A DNA stretch of 64,000 nt from Gammaproteobacteria bacterium (GCA_009845905.1 VXYS01000004.1:826135-890134); one strand, 5' to 3'; shown: positions 10,942-20,419, counted from the stretch's first letter. Notes: generated by a model from the sequence alone, not told the origin. Translations and numbers: made by a program.

Positions 10942-11147
10942 GGGCCGATACTCAAACCGTGTGCAGCGCCGCCATCGCTGCGCCGGCCGCCCAGCCGGCG
11001 CGGGAAAATCAGTTGGTGGCTTGAAATGCGAGCAAACCGGCGCTTCGTGCTGAAACGCCAACCAACTAGCTTCCCAAAAAGCGCCGGATAAATCAAGTTT
11101 TCCACGCGCGTTGTGTGGCAATATGATCCCGTGAAGGAGAGAACGTA

Positions 11148-11438
11148 ATGGCTGATTTACTTACACCGGAGGCGGTGGCGGAGAAGCTGGAAGCGCTGTC
11201 GGACTGGAGCCTGGACGACGGCAAGCTGCACCGTTCGTTCCGCTTTGCGGACTTCCGCCGCGCCTTCGCTTTCATGACCGGCGCCGCACTGGCCGCCGAG
11301 CGCTTCAACCACCATCCCGAGTGGTTCAACGTCTGGTCGAAGGTGGACGTGCATCTGAATACGCACGAGGCCGGCGGTATTACCGAGCTCGATTTTCAGT
11401 TGGCGCATGCCATGAACGAACTGGCCGACGCGCTGTGA
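11148..11438 (+). CDS. phhB: 4a-hydroxytetrahydrobiopterin dehydratase (pterin-4a-carbinolamine dehydratase)
   Basis: A 96-residue member of the PCD/DCoH family, which dehydrates the 4a-hydroxypterin made by aromatic amino acid hydroxylases. The active-site block FNHHPEWFNVWSKVDVHL supplies the conserved histidine pair and the following strand, with a third histidine in LNTHEAGG. GGAG lies just before the ATG. It overlaps the next gene by four bases. No pterin-dependent hydroxylase is present nearby, so the role may be general pterin recycling. Confidence 0.92.
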   Translation: MADLLTPEAVAEKLEALSDWSLDDGKLHRSFRFADFRRAFAFMTGAALAAERFNHHPEWFNVWSKVDVHLNTHEAGGITELDFQLAHAMNELADAL

Positions 11439-13087
11439 GAGCCGTCTACGAACGCGGGGCCGGCCAGCCGTTCGCCTCGCGTTCCGAAGCATTCAGCACC
11501 CGCGGCATGGTCGCGACCAGCCAGGTGTTCGCCACCCAGGCCGGGCTGGACATACTGCGCTCCGGCGGCAACGCCATCGATGCGGCGATTGCCGCCAACG
11601 CCGTGCTGGGGCTCACCGAACCGACCGGCTGCGGCATCGGCGGCGACCTGTTCGCGATGGTCTGGGAGCCGGACAAGGACGCGCCCGTGGGCCTGAACGC
11701 CAGCGGCCGCGCTCCGCGCTCGCTGAACCCGGACGTGTTCCGCCAACTCTCGCTGGATTCGATTCCTTCCCTCGGTCCGCTGCCGGTTTCGACCCCGGGC
11801 GCCGTGGACGGCTGGTTCGAGCTGCACGGGCGCTACGGCTCCCTGGACTTCGGCGATCTGCTGGCGCCGGCCATCGAACTGGCCCGCGAAGGGTTTCCCG
11901 TAGGCCAGCTGACGGCGTCCGCCTGGGCTCGCAACGCACGCTCCCTGCGCGAGTTCCCGGGGTTCGCCGACTGCTTCATGCCCGGCGGCGAGGCGCCCGC
12001 GAAAGGCCAGGTCTTCGCCAATCCGCGTCTCGCACGGACCTACGAAACGCTGGCGGCGGACGGCCGGGAGGCGTTCTATCGTGGCGAGATTGCCTGGAAG
12101 ATCGCCGCCTACATGCGCGAGAACGGCGGCTACCTGGACGAGTCGGACCTGGCCTCGCACGCTTCCGAGTGGATCAGGCCGGTGTCCTCCAGCTACCGCG
12201 GAAACGACGTCTACGCCCTGCCCCCCAATACCCAGGGCATCGCGACGCTGCAAATCCTCAACCTGCTGGAGCAGCATGACATTCAGCCGCTGGGGTTCGG
12301 CTCGGCCAATTACCTGCATCTGCTCATCGAGGCCAAGAAGCTGGCGTTCGAGGATCGCGCGCGCTATTACGCGGACCCCTCCTTCGTGGCGACGCCCACC
12401 GAGGAACTGATCTCCAAGGAATATGCGCTGGAGAGAGGCAGGCTGATCGACCCCGAACGTGCCGCCACCGGCGTTGTTCACGGCGACCCGAGGCTGGATT
12501 CGCCGCAGACCGTCTACCTGGCGGCCGGCGACCGCGACGGCCTCCTCGTCTCGTTGATCCAGTCCAACTACCGGGGCATGGGATCGGGCATGACGCCGGG
12601 CGACCTGGGCTTCGTGCTGCACAACCGCGGCGAACTGTTCAACCTCGATCCCGACCACCCGAACGCGCTGGTTCCGGGCAAGCGCCCGTTTCACACCATC
12701 ATCCCGGGCCTTGCGCGTTTCGCCGGCGGCGAGCGGCTGGCGTTCGGGGTCATGGGCGGCTCGATGCAGCCGCAGGCCCAGGCGCAGGTCATCGCCAACG
12801 TCGTGGATTTCGGCATGGACCTGCAGGCAGCCGGCGACGCTCCGCGCGTCTTTCACGGCGGTTCCAGCCAGCCCACCGGCGAGGCGGCGCAGGAGGACGG
12901 CGGAAGGCTTGCGCTGGAACCGGGTTTCGGGGAGGCGGTGCGCGAGGAACTGACCGGCTTGGGACACGTCATGGGCAGGGCGCGCGGCGTCTTCGGCGGT
13001 TACCAGGCCGTGATGCACGACGGAAAGACGGGCGTGCTGACCGGCGCCTCGGACCCGCGCAAGGACGGCCAGGCCGCGGGGCTGTAG
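11435..13087 (+). CDS. ggt: gamma-glutamyltransferase family protein
   Basis: About 550 residues of the Ntn-hydrolase gamma-glutamyltransferase family. The N-terminus carries RGMVATSQ and ILRSGGNAIDAA. The processing site is before the threonine of SPQTVYLA, followed by the substrate loop NYRGMGSGM. GTG at 11435 overlaps the phhB stop as GTGA and gives a short N-terminus without a signal peptide, unlike periplasmic GGT. The open frame upstream of it would run through phhB and is rejected. It may be a cytoplasmic GGT-like acylase or hydrolase rather than a glutathione enzyme. Confidence 0.85.
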   Translation: MRAVYERGAGQPFASRSEAFSTRGMVATSQVFATQAGLDILRSGGNAIDAAIAANAVLGLTEPTGCGIGGDLFAMVWEPDKDAPVGLNASGRAPRSLNPDVFRQLSLDSIPSLGPLPVSTPGAVDGWFELHGRYGSLDFGDLLAPAIELAREGFPVGQLTASAWARNARSLREFPGFADCFMPGGEAPAKGQVFANPRLARTYETLAADGREAFYRGEIAWKIAAYMRENGGYLDESDLASHASEWIRPVSSSYRGNDVYALPPNTQGIATLQILNLLEQHDIQPLGFGSANYLHLLIEAKKLAFEDRARYYADPSFVATPTEELISKEYALERGRLIDPERAATGVVHGDPRLDSPQTVYLAAGDRDGLLVSLIQSNYRGMGSGMTPGDLGFVLHNRGELFNLDPDHPNALVPGKRPFHTIIPGLARFAGGERLAFGVMGGSMQPQAQAQVIANVVDFGMDLQAAGDAPRVFHGGSSQPTGEAAQEDGGRLALEPGFGEAVREELTGLGHVMGRARGVFGGYQAVMHDGKTGVLTGASDPRKDGQAAGL

Positions 13088-13099
13088 GATGTCGCCGCG

Positions 13100-14122
13100 A
13101 TGAACGACAAACAACTCATCACGCTGACCGGGATCACGACCACCGGCACGCCACACCTCGGCAACTACGTGGGCGCCATTCGCCCTGCGGTGGAGGCGAG
13201 TCGCAGCGCGCCGGCCGGATGCAGCTTCTTCTTCCTGGCCGACTTCCACGCGCTGGTCAAGAACCGCGACGCCGACGAGGTGGCGCAGTCCAGCCTGGAG
13301 GTGGCCGCCGCCTGGCTGGCCGCGGGCCTGGACACCGAAAACGCGGTGTTCTACCGGCAATCGGACATCCCCGAGATTCCGGAGCTGACCTGGGTCCTCA
13401 CGACGCTCACGGCCAAGGGCCTGATGAACCGCTCGCACGCCTACAAGGCCGCGAACGACGCCAACCGCGATGCCGGCGTGGCCGACCTGGACCGCGGGGT
13501 CACGATGGGCCTGTTCTGCTACCCCATCCTGATGGCCGCCGACATCCTGATGTTCAAGGCCGACCGGGTGCCGGTGGGCAAGGACCAGCGCCAGCACGTG
13601 GAAATGGCCCGCGACATCGCGCAGCGCTTCAACCATCACTACGGCGAACTGCTGACCGTGCCTCAAGCCGACATCGACGAGCACCGCGCGGTGCTGCTGG
13701 GCCCGGACGGGCGCAAGATGTCGAAAAGCTACGGCAACGTCGTCCCGCTGTTCTGTCCCGCGAAACAACTGCGCAAATACATCATGCGGGTCAGGACCAA
13801 CTCGCAGGCGCCCGGCGAGCCCAAGGACCCGGACGACAGCCTGCTGTTCGACCTGTACCGCTCGGTGGCGAGCCCGGAAGAAACCGCCGCGATGCGCGAG
13901 CGCTACGCGGCGGGCATCGGCTGGGCGGAAATGAAGAACGAACTTTACGAATACCTCGACGCCTTGCTGGCGCCGGGACGGGAGGTATACGACCGCCTGA
14001 TCGCCAATCCGGGCGACGTCGAGGCGGAACTGAAGCGCGGCGCCCAGCGGGCCCGCGAAATCAGCGAACCGCTGATGAAAGACATCCGCCATGCGGTCGG
14101 ATTGCGCGCCCTCAAAGCCTGA
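13100..14122 (+). CDS. trpS: tryptophanyl-tRNA synthetase
   Basis: A 340-residue class I aminoacyl-tRNA synthetase. The HIGH-type motif appears as GTPHLGNYVGA near residue 15 and the KMSKS loop as GRKMSKSYGN near residue 205. MGLFCYPILMAADIL is a conserved Trp-binding segment. It starts 12 bases after ggt. As a housekeeping gene it marks this stretch as core chromosome. Confidence 0.96.
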   Translation: MNDKQLITLTGITTTGTPHLGNYVGAIRPAVEASRSAPAGCSFFFLADFHALVKNRDADEVAQSSLEVAAAWLAAGLDTENAVFYRQSDIPEIPELTWVLTTLTAKGLMNRSHAYKAANDANRDAGVADLDRGVTMGLFCYPILMAADILMFKADRVPVGKDQRQHVEMARDIAQRFNHHYGELLTVPQADIDEHRAVLLGPDGRKMSKSYGNVVPLFCPAKQLRKYIMRVRTNSQAPGEPKDPDDSLLFDLYRSVASPEETAAMRERYAAGIGWAEMKNELYEYLDALLAPGREVYDRLIANPGDVEAELKRGAQRAREISEPLMKDIRHAVGLRALKA

Positions 14123-14174
14123 CGGCGCGAATATTGGTTAACATACGCGGCCTGAATATCTCGGGACAACATCG

Positions 14175-14966
14175 ATGCGTACATTGGTATCGCTGCCTGC
14201 AGCCGTCGCGGCCTCCCTGCTGATCGCCGTGTCCGGACAGGTCGGCACGGCGGAAGCGGAAGAAGCGTCCGCGGAAGAAGACATGAAACCGCTGGTCCTC
14301 GTGGCGGGAGCCACGGGCAAGACGGGGGCGCTGGTCGTTGCGCAACTGCAGGCAAAGGGCTACCCGGTGCGCGCCTTCGTGCGTGACGCGGCCAAGGCCG
14401 CCGAGCGCCTGGGCGCGGACGTGGAAGCCGTGACCGGCGACCTCAAGAACCCCGCCAGCATCGCCGCCGCGCTCAAGGGCGTGGATGCGGTCATCAACGC
14501 GGCCGGCTCCGGCGTCCCGGCTGCGGACGACAATATGCCGGAGCACGTCGATTTCCAGGGCGCCCGCAACCTGGCCGAGGAGGCTGTGGCGGCCGGCGTG
14601 GGCCACTATGTCCTGGTCTCCTCCATGGGCGTGACGGACGACGACCACTACCTGAACCAGATGTTCAACAACGTCATGCTCTGGAAACGAAGGGGCGAGG
14701 AGGCGGTCATGGCGAGCGGGATCACCTACACGATCGTTCGTCCGGGCGGACTGAACGACGAGCCCGGCAGCGCGCAGACCATCGTCTTCGAACAGGGTGA
14801 CAATCCGGGCCGGGGAAAGGTGATCAGCCGCACCGATCTGGCCCGGGTCTGCGTCGCCGCGCTCCGGGACGAGGGGGCCGTCAACAAGGTGTTTGAAATC
14901 TACACGCGGGATGGCGAACCGCAAACCGACTTTTCCGGCGAATTCGCGGCACTCGGAGGATCATGA
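14175..14966 (+). CDS. exported NAD(P)-binding Rossmann protein (NmrA/SDR-like), tandem copy 1
   Basis: A 263-residue protein of the atypical SDR/NmrA-like type. Residues 1-30 form a signal peptide (MRTLVSLPAAVAASLLIAVSG). The dinucleotide loop is VAGATGKTGALV, and VSSMGVTDDDHYLN with YTIVRPGGL follow as in NmrA-like proteins; a canonical YxxxK is not obvious. It is the first of three head-to-tail paralogues and overlaps copy 2 by ATGA. An NAD(P)-binding protein sent to the periplasm is unusual, because the free cofactor is normally cytoplasmic. Function unknown. Confidence 0.8.
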   Translation: MRTLVSLPAAVAASLLIAVSGQVGTAEAEEASAEEDMKPLVLVAGATGKTGALVVAQLQAKGYPVRAFVRDAAKAAERLGADVEAVTGDLKNPASIAAALKGVDAVINAAGSGVPAADDNMPEHVDFQGARNLAEEAVAAGVGHYVLVSSMGVTDDDHYLNQMFNNVMLWKRRGEEAVMASGITYTIVRPGGLNDEPGSAQTIVFEQGDNPGRGKVISRTDLARVCVAALRDEGAVNKVFEIYTRDGEPQTDFSGEFAALGGS

Positions 14967-15760
14967 CTATGCGCCCATTCAAACTGATCGGTTTTCTGGC
15001 GGCGGCCTCCCTGGCCGCGGCCGCCTGCGGGCAGAGCGGCGAGGCGCCCGTCGAACAGGCCGCGCCCCAGGAGGAATCCAAACCCCTGGTGCTGGTGGCC
15101 GGCGCCACCGGCGGGACCGGCTCGCTGGTCGTCGCGGAACTCATCGGGCAGGGCTACCCGGTGCGGGCCTTCGTTCGCGACGCGGCCAAAGCCGCCGAGC
15201 GCCTGGGCGCGGACGTGGAGGCCGTGGTCGGCGACCTCAGGGACCCGGCCAGCATCGCGGCCACGCTGGATGGCGTGGGCGTAGTCGTCAACGCGGCAGG
15301 TTCCGGCGTCCCGGCGCCGGACGACAACATGCCGGAGCACGTCGATTTCGAAGGCGCCCGCAATCTGGCCGACGCTGCGGCGGCGGCCGGCGTCGGCCAC
15401 TATGTCCTGGTCTCCTCGATGGGCGTGACGCACGACGACCACCAGTTGAACCGCCTGTTCAACAACATCCTGGTCTGGAAGCGCAAGGGCGAGGACGCGG
15501 TCGCGGCCAGCGGCATCCCCTACACGATCATTCGCCCGGGCGGTCTGAACGACGGACCCGGCAACGAGCAGACGGTCATCTTCGAGCAGGGTGACATCAT
15601 GGGCCTGGACAAGGCCATCAGCCGGACCGACGTGGCGCGGGTGACCGTCGCCGCGGTCAAGGACGAGGGAGCGCGGAACAAGGTGTTCGAAATCTATGCT
15701 CGGGACGGCGAACCGCAGACCGGCTTTTCCGGCGAATTCGCGGCACTCGGAGGATCCTGA
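14963..15760 (+). CDS. predicted lipoprotein, NAD(P)-binding Rossmann (NmrA/SDR-like), tandem copy 2
   Basis: A 265-residue paralogue of its two neighbours. The N-terminus MRPFKLIGFLAAASLAAAAC resembles a lipoprotein signal with the cysteine at about residue 22. VAGATGGTGSLVV is the cofactor loop. The first 165 bases of the mature frame (14978-15142) are identical to 15772-15936 in copy 3, and the 3' end is almost identical to that of copy 1. Start ATG at 14963 overlaps the stop of copy 1; a second ATG lies two codons in. Likely tethered to a membrane facing the periplasm. Substrate unknown. Confidence 0.8.
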   Translation: MTMRPFKLIGFLAAASLAAAACGQSGEAPVEQAAPQEESKPLVLVAGATGGTGSLVVAELIGQGYPVRAFVRDAAKAAERLGADVEAVVGDLRDPASIAATLDGVGVVVNAAGSGVPAPDDNMPEHVDFEGARNLADAAAAAGVGHYVLVSSMGVTHDDHQLNRLFNNILVWKRKGEDAVAASGIPYTIIRPGGLNDGPGNEQTVIFEQGDIMGLDKAISRTDVARVTVAAVKDEGARNKVFEIYARDGEPQTGFSGEFAALGGS

Positions 15761-15762
15761 CC

Positions 15763-16554
15763 ATGCGTCCGTTCAAACTGATCGGTTTTCTGGCGGCGGC
15801 CTCCCTGGCCGCGGCCGCCTGCGGGCAGAGCGGCGAGGCGCCCGTCGAACAGGCCGCGCCCCAGGAGGAATCCAAACCCCTGGTGCTGGTGGCCGGCGCC
15901 ACCGGCGGGACCGGCTCGCTGGTCGTCGCGGAACTCGTGAAGCAGGGCTACCCGGTGCGCGCCTTCGTACGCGACACGGCCAAGGCCGCCGAGCGCCTGG
16001 GCGCGGACGTGGAAGCGGTCGTGGGTGATCTCAAGGACCCCGCCAGCATCGCGGCCGCGCTGGACGGCGTAGGGGCCGTGATCAACGCAGCCGGAGCAAG
16101 CGCAGGCGGAGGCCCCGGCAACACCGCCGAGAACGTGGACTTCGAGGGCGCCCGCAACCTCGCCGAAGCGGCGCTGGCGGCGGGAGCCGGCCAGTACGTG
16201 CTGGTTTCCTCGCGCGGCGTGACCGACGACGACCACTACCTGAACCGGATGTTCAACAACATCCTGATCTGGAAGCGCAGGGGCGAGGAAGCGGTGGCGG
16301 CCAGCGGAATTCCCTACACCATCGTTCGCCCGGGCGGCCTGAGCGACGATCCCGGCGGCAACCAGACCATCATCTTCGAGCAGGGCGATACCCGCTCGGA
16401 GGGCATCTGGATCACGCGCGCCGACGTGGCGCGGGTCTGCGTGGCGGCGCTGGCGCAAGACGCGGCGCTCAACAAGGTGTTCGAGATTCACGCCGAGGAC
16501 GGGGAGCCGCAAGCGGACTTCGCCGCGGAATTCGCGTCGTTGAGCGCATCCTGA
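15763..16554 (+). CDS. predicted lipoprotein, NAD(P)-binding Rossmann (NmrA/SDR-like), tandem copy 3
   Basis: A 263-residue third paralogue, with the same lipoprotein-type leader as copy 2 (ASLAAAACGQSGE) and the same cofactor loop. The middle differs from the other copies: the segment after VINAAGAS reads GGGPGNTAENVDFEG instead of VPAPDDNMPEHVDF. Downstream homology returns with VSSRGVTDDDHYLNRMF and YTIVRPGGL. It starts 2 bases after copy 2 ends, so the three form one transcript. A dispersed repeat follows at 16575 and may end it. Confidence 0.8.
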   Translation: MRPFKLIGFLAAASLAAAACGQSGEAPVEQAAPQEESKPLVLVAGATGGTGSLVVAELVKQGYPVRAFVRDTAKAAERLGADVEAVVGDLKDPASIAAALDGVGAVINAAGASAGGGPGNTAENVDFEGARNLAEAALAAGAGQYVLVSSRGVTDDDHYLNRMFNNILIWKRRGEEAVAASGIPYTIVRPGGLSDDPGGNQTIIFEQGDTRSEGIWITRADVARVCVAALAQDAALNKVFEIHAEDGEPQADFAAEFASLSAS

Positions 16555-16574
16555 CGCCCACGAATCATGCAGGA

Positions 16575-16629
16575 CCTGGGAGCGAAGGCGTCTCGCCTTC
16601 GCCGAGGGCGGGACGCCCTCGCTCCCAGG
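16575..16629. repeat. dispersed palindromic repeat, full two-hairpin copy
   Basis: A 55-base element starting CCTGGGAGCGAAGGCG and ending GACGCCCTCGCTCCCAGG. The ends are inverted repeats, and each half can fold as its own hairpin (GAAGGCG/CGCCTTC and GAGGGCG/CGCCCTC). It lies between the tandem SDR-like genes and the PfkB kinase gene and could act as a processing or termination structure. Confidence 0.85.
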
Positions 16630-16667
16630 TTGGCGTCCGCAACTGACCGATTGAGGCTGCCGGTCCC

Positions 16668-17666
16668 ATGCCCGGAGCCCGCACTACCGTCGTCTGCGGC
16701 TCGCTCGCGTACGACAACATCATGCTGTTTCGCGGGCGCTTCGGCGAACAGATCCTTCCCGACAAGGTACATATCCTCAACGTAGCCTTCGAGGTTCCCG
16801 AATTCCGGCGCGAATTCGGCGGCTGCGCCGGAAACATCGCCTACAACCTGGCGCTGCTGGGCGACCGGCCGCTGATGCTGGCTGCCGCCGGCAGCGATTT
16901 CGCACCGTACCGCGAGCGTATCGAGCAACTGGGAATGGACGCGGCGCTGATCAGCGAACTGCCCGAGCAGCTCACCGCGCAGGCCTACATCATCACCGAC
17001 CTGGACGACAACCAGATCACCGCTTTCCACCCGGGCGCGATGAACCACGCGCACTGCCGGGAACTGCCGGCGGACACCGGCGCGCAACTCGGGCTCATTT
17101 CGCCGGACGGCCGCCAGGCCATGCTCGATCACGCCGCGCAGATGCACGAGGCCGGCCTGCCGTTCATGTTCGATCCGGGCCAGGGGCTTCCGAACTTCAG
17201 CGGCAAGGAACTGCGCGACTTCATCCGCATGGCGGCCTGGGTGGCGGTCAACAGCTACGAAGCGGAAATGCTGAAGCGCGCCTCGGGCTGGAACCGGGGG
17301 CGGATCTGCGCCGAGGTCGAAGCGCTGATCGTGACGGAAGGCGCGCAGGGCGCGAAGATCTACCATGCGGATGAATGCGAAACCATTCCGCCCGCCCGCG
17401 TCGAAGAAGTCGTGGACCCGACCGGTTGCGGCGACGCCTTCCGGGCCGGCCTGGCTTACGGTATCGTGAGGGGATGGGACTGGAAAGACTCGGGAAGGCT
17501 GGCGGCGCTGCTGGGCGCCATCAAGGCGGGCAGCGCGGGAACGCAGAACCATCGGTTTGATCGAGAACGGCTTGAACGTGAATTCAAGGAAAACTACGGC
17601 TATGAGATTGACCTGGGCGACGGCGGCACTGACGCTGCTTTGCCTGAGCGCGCAGGCGCAGGATAA
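16668..17666 (+). CDS. PfkB-family carbohydrate/nucleoside kinase
   Basis: A 332-residue ribokinase/PfkB-family kinase. It has the first signature as EFGGCAGNIAYNLALLG (residues about 46-62) and the second as DPTGCGDAFRAGL, with the catalytic Asp of GCGD. The N-terminal form VVCGSLAYDNIM and the long beta-hairpin resemble adenosine-kinase-like members. The 3' end overlaps the start of the protease gene by 65 bases. Substrate could be adenosine or a sugar; sequence alone does not decide. Confidence 0.88.
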   Translation: MPGARTTVVCGSLAYDNIMLFRGRFGEQILPDKVHILNVAFEVPEFRREFGGCAGNIAYNLALLGDRPLMLAAAGSDFAPYRERIEQLGMDAALISELPEQLTAQAYIITDLDDNQITAFHPGAMNHAHCRELPADTGAQLGLISPDGRQAMLDHAAQMHEAGLPFMFDPGQGLPNFSGKELRDFIRMAAWVAVNSYEAEMLKRASGWNRGRICAEVEALIVTEGAQGAKIYHADECETIPPARVEEVVDPTGCGDAFRAGLAYGIVRGWDWKDSGRLAALLGAIKAGSAGTQNHRFDRERLEREFKENYGYEIDLGDGGTDAALPERAGAG

Positions 17667-20403
17667 CGAGGCCGCCTGGCGCAAGACGCTGGAGGAAATA
17701 CGCCCCTCGGTCGTTTCGCTGAGGGTCAACAAGACACGGCCCTTCGACACCGAGTCCAACACGCTGCTCGACGGGACGGGCTTCGTCGTGGACGCGCAGC
17801 GCGGGATCATCCTGACGAACCGGCATATCGTATCGACCGGCCCGGTGAAGGGCGAGGCGCTGTTCGCCAACCAGGAGGAGATCGAACTCCAGCGCCTGTA
17901 CGCCGATCCGGTGCACGATTTCGGCTTCTTCCGCTACGATCCGGCCGGGCTCCGCCACATCCGGCCCGAGGGCCTGGAACTGGCCCCCGAAGCGGCGCAG
18001 CTCGGGCGCGAAATCCGGGTGGTGGGCAACGACGCGGGCGAACGGTTCTCGATTCTTGCCGGAACCATCGCGCGGCTGGACCGCACCGCCCCCAACTACG
18101 GCTTCGGCCGCTACAACGACTTCAACACCTTCTACATTCAGGCCGCTTCCGGCACCTCGGGCGGCTCCTCGGGCAGCCCGGTCATCGACATCGAGGGCCG
18201 CGCGGTCGCACTGAACGCGGGCGGTCAGGTGCGCGCGCAAAGCAGCTATTTCCTGCCGCTGGAACGGGTCCGCCGTGCGCTGGCGCTGGTGCAGGAAGGC
18301 CAGCCCGTGCCGCGCGGCGGGCTGCTGACCACCTTCGAGCAGTTGCCTTACGACGAATTGCGCCGGCTGGGGCTGGGAGAGGAAGCCGAGGCGAACGCCC
18401 GCGCGACGTTTCCTGGCAGCGCCGGCCTGCTGGTCGTGCGCTCGACGCTGCAGGGGTCCGCGGCCTCGTCCGCGTTGATTCCGGGCGACATCCTGCTGCG
18501 GATCGAAGACGAGGAGTTTCCCGACTTCCTGCGCCTGGAAGCCGTGCTCGACGGGAGCGTCGGCCAGCCGGTATCGCTGCTGATCGAGCGCCGCGGCCGC
18601 GTCATGGAAGCGGTTATCGAGGTGGCCGACCTGCATGCGGTCACACCGCGCGAATACGTCGCTTTCGGCGGGACCTTTCTGCACCCGACCTCGTATCAGC
18701 AGGCGCGCCATTTCAACGTGCCGCTGAACACGATCTACGTGGCGCAACCCGGCTACATGCTGGGCCTGGCCGCGATCGAGAACGGATCGATCCTGCGCGA
18801 AATCAACGGACGGCCGCTGGAGACGCTGGACGACGTCGAACAGGCCCTGTCGGTGCTGGGGCATGAAGACGTGGCCCAGCTCCGCTACAGCACGCCGCGC
18901 AACCCGCGCGCCAACCAGGTGCGCAGCGCCCGCACCGGCCGGGGCTGGTTCGCGGCCGAACGCTGCCGGCAGGGCGAGTCCAGCCAGGACTGGTCGTGCC
19001 GGCCGCTTGCGCCCGCGGCGTCGGCCGGGCCCGCCGAGCCGCGTATGACCCAGCCGCGCGAGTTCGACGATTCGCGGCTGCGCCGGATCGCGCCTTCGCT
19101 GGTGCACGTGCGCTTCGACATGCCGTACGTCGTGTCCGCGGTCAACGGCCAGCACTACTACGGCGCGGGCCTGATCGTGGACACGGAAAGGGGCTGGGTC
19201 GTCGTGGATCGCAATACCGTGCCCGAGACCATGGGCGACGCGGTGCTGACCTTCAACGGAACGCTGGAGGTCACGGCCCGGGTCGCCGCCATTCACCCGG
19301 TGCACAACCTCGCCGTGCTCCAGTACGACCCGGCGCTGCTGGGCGACACGCCCTTGCGGGCCGCGGTCTTCGCTCCGCGGGCGCCGCGGGCGGGCGAGGA
19401 GATCTTCCTGGCCGGCTTCCGCCCCGACCTGGAGCCGGTGATCCGGTCCTACGAAGCCGGCGATCTGAAGCCGATCAACGTGATGCCGTCGAACTTCGGC
19501 GGCTTTCGCGAGGCCAACCTCGAAATACTGGAAGTGGAGAACGCCGACGTGCAGATTTCCGGCGTGCTGCTGGACTCCCGCGCCCGGGTCGCGGCGCTGT
19601 GGAGCAGTTTCGCGTCGGGATCGAGAAACCGTCCCAACGAGATCGTCGCCGGCCTTCCGATCGAACACGTCCAGGTGATGCTCGATCACCTCCGGCGGGA
19701 GGCGTCCTGGCGTTCGCTGGAGGTCGAGTGGCAGCGTGCACCGCTATCGGTGGCCTTGCGCCGCGGACTGCCGGAGGACTGGCGGCTGAAGGTGGAGGAG
19801 CACGACAGGGAACGCCGCCAGGTGCTGATGGCGGAGCGGACCGTGGCCGGCACGCCCGCCGCCGACCAGGTGCGCCCTGGAGACCTGTTGCTGACGATCA
19901 ACGGCCGGATGGCCACGCGGCCTCGGGAGGTCGAGCAGGCCATCGCCGGCCAGCCTCGGGCCGAGTTGCTGGTCTGGCGCAACGGCGAAGAAGTGAAGCT
20001 CGATTTCGACACGGTGGAACTGGGCTGGGAGGGCCTGCGGGAGGTCCTGTTCTGGGCCGGCGCGCTGATTCAGGAACCGCAGCGCGGAATGGCTGCCCAG
20101 CTCGCGATCCGGCCGCAGGGCGTCACCATCCAGCACTACACCTACGGATCGCCGGCCCACCGCTACCTGCTGCCGATCCGCTACCTGCAGGTCACCGCGC
20201 TTGACGGACAGCCGGTCGCCAGCCTGGGCGAGTTCGCCGGCGCGCTTCAGATGGTGGGAGACAAGCCAATCGTTCGCGTCGAGGGCATAACGCCCACCGG
20301 CGCAACCAAGGTCGCCACGGTCAAGCTCGACCCCGCCTACTGGCCAAGCTCACGGATGCGCCTGAGCGACGGCGCCTGGGAACGCTTGAATCTGGCCGAG
20401 TAG
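17602..20403 (+). CDS. Deg/HtrA-type protease with an active and a degenerate protease lobe plus PDZ repeats
   Basis: About 933 residues, exported (signal MRLTWATAALTLLCLSAQAQ). The first trypsin-like domain has His75 in TNRHIV, Asp106 in VHDFGFF and Ser190 in GSSGSP. A PDZ domain follows near residues 250-350. A second protease-like lobe (about 490-700) repeats the fold, but the histidine motif is VVVDRNTVP, the acid position reads NLAVLQYD and no GxSGG is seen at VQISGVLLD, so it is inactive. Further PDZ-like units end the protein. This layout matches yeast Nma111 and plant Deg7. Start chosen at the ATG before the signal peptide; it overlaps the kinase gene. Confidence 0.85.
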   Translation: MRLTWATAALTLLCLSAQAQDNEAAWRKTLEEIRPSVVSLRVNKTRPFDTESNTLLDGTGFVVDAQRGIILTNRHIVSTGPVKGEALFANQEEIELQRLYADPVHDFGFFRYDPAGLRHIRPEGLELAPEAAQLGREIRVVGNDAGERFSILAGTIARLDRTAPNYGFGRYNDFNTFYIQAASGTSGGSSGSPVIDIEGRAVALNAGGQVRAQSSYFLPLERVRRALALVQEGQPVPRGGLLTTFEQLPYDELRRLGLGEEAEANARATFPGSAGLLVVRSTLQGSAASSALIPGDILLRIEDEEFPDFLRLEAVLDGSVGQPVSLLIERRGRVMEAVIEVADLHAVTPREYVAFGGTFLHPTSYQQARHFNVPLNTIYVAQPGYMLGLAAIENGSILREINGRPLETLDDVEQALSVLGHEDVAQLRYSTPRNPRANQVRSARTGRGWFAAERCRQGESSQDWSCRPLAPAASAGPAEPRMTQPREFDDSRLRRIAPSLVHVRFDMPYVVSAVNGQHYYGAGLIVDTERGWVVVDRNTVPETMGDAVLTFNGTLEVTARVAAIHPVHNLAVLQYDPALLGDTPLRAAVFAPRAPRAGEEIFLAGFRPDLEPVIRSYEAGDLKPINVMPSNFGGFREANLEILEVENADVQISGVLLDSRARVAALWSSFASGSRNRPNEIVAGLPIEHVQVMLDHLRREASWRSLEVEWQRAPLSVALRRGLPEDWRLKVEEHDRERRQVLMAERTVAGTPAADQVRPGDLLLTINGRMATRPREVEQAIAGQPRAELLVWRNGEEVKLDFDTVELGWEGLREVLFWAGALIQEPQRGMAAQLAIRPQGVTIQHYTYGSPAHRYLLPIRYLQVTALDGQPVASLGEFAGALQMVGDKPIVRVEGITPTGATKVATVKLDPAYWPSSRMRLSDGAWERLNLAE

Positions 20404-20419
20404 GAGGCGCTTCGATCCC

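Noticed and set aside
9109..11091. Long plus-strand open frame (660 codons) opposite gltB
   Set aside because: It is the antisense of a GC-rich conserved gene; the translation is Gly/Arg/His-rich, without motifs, while the minus strand encodes complete GltB.
11396..14092. Minus-strand open frame of 898 codons opposite ggt and trpS
   Set aside because: Runs across two well-defined genes and their junction; no domain is recognisable.
17584..19689. Minus-strand open frame of 701 codons opposite the Deg-type protease
   Set aside because: Antisense shadow; the plus strand has triad, PDZ motifs and a signal peptide.
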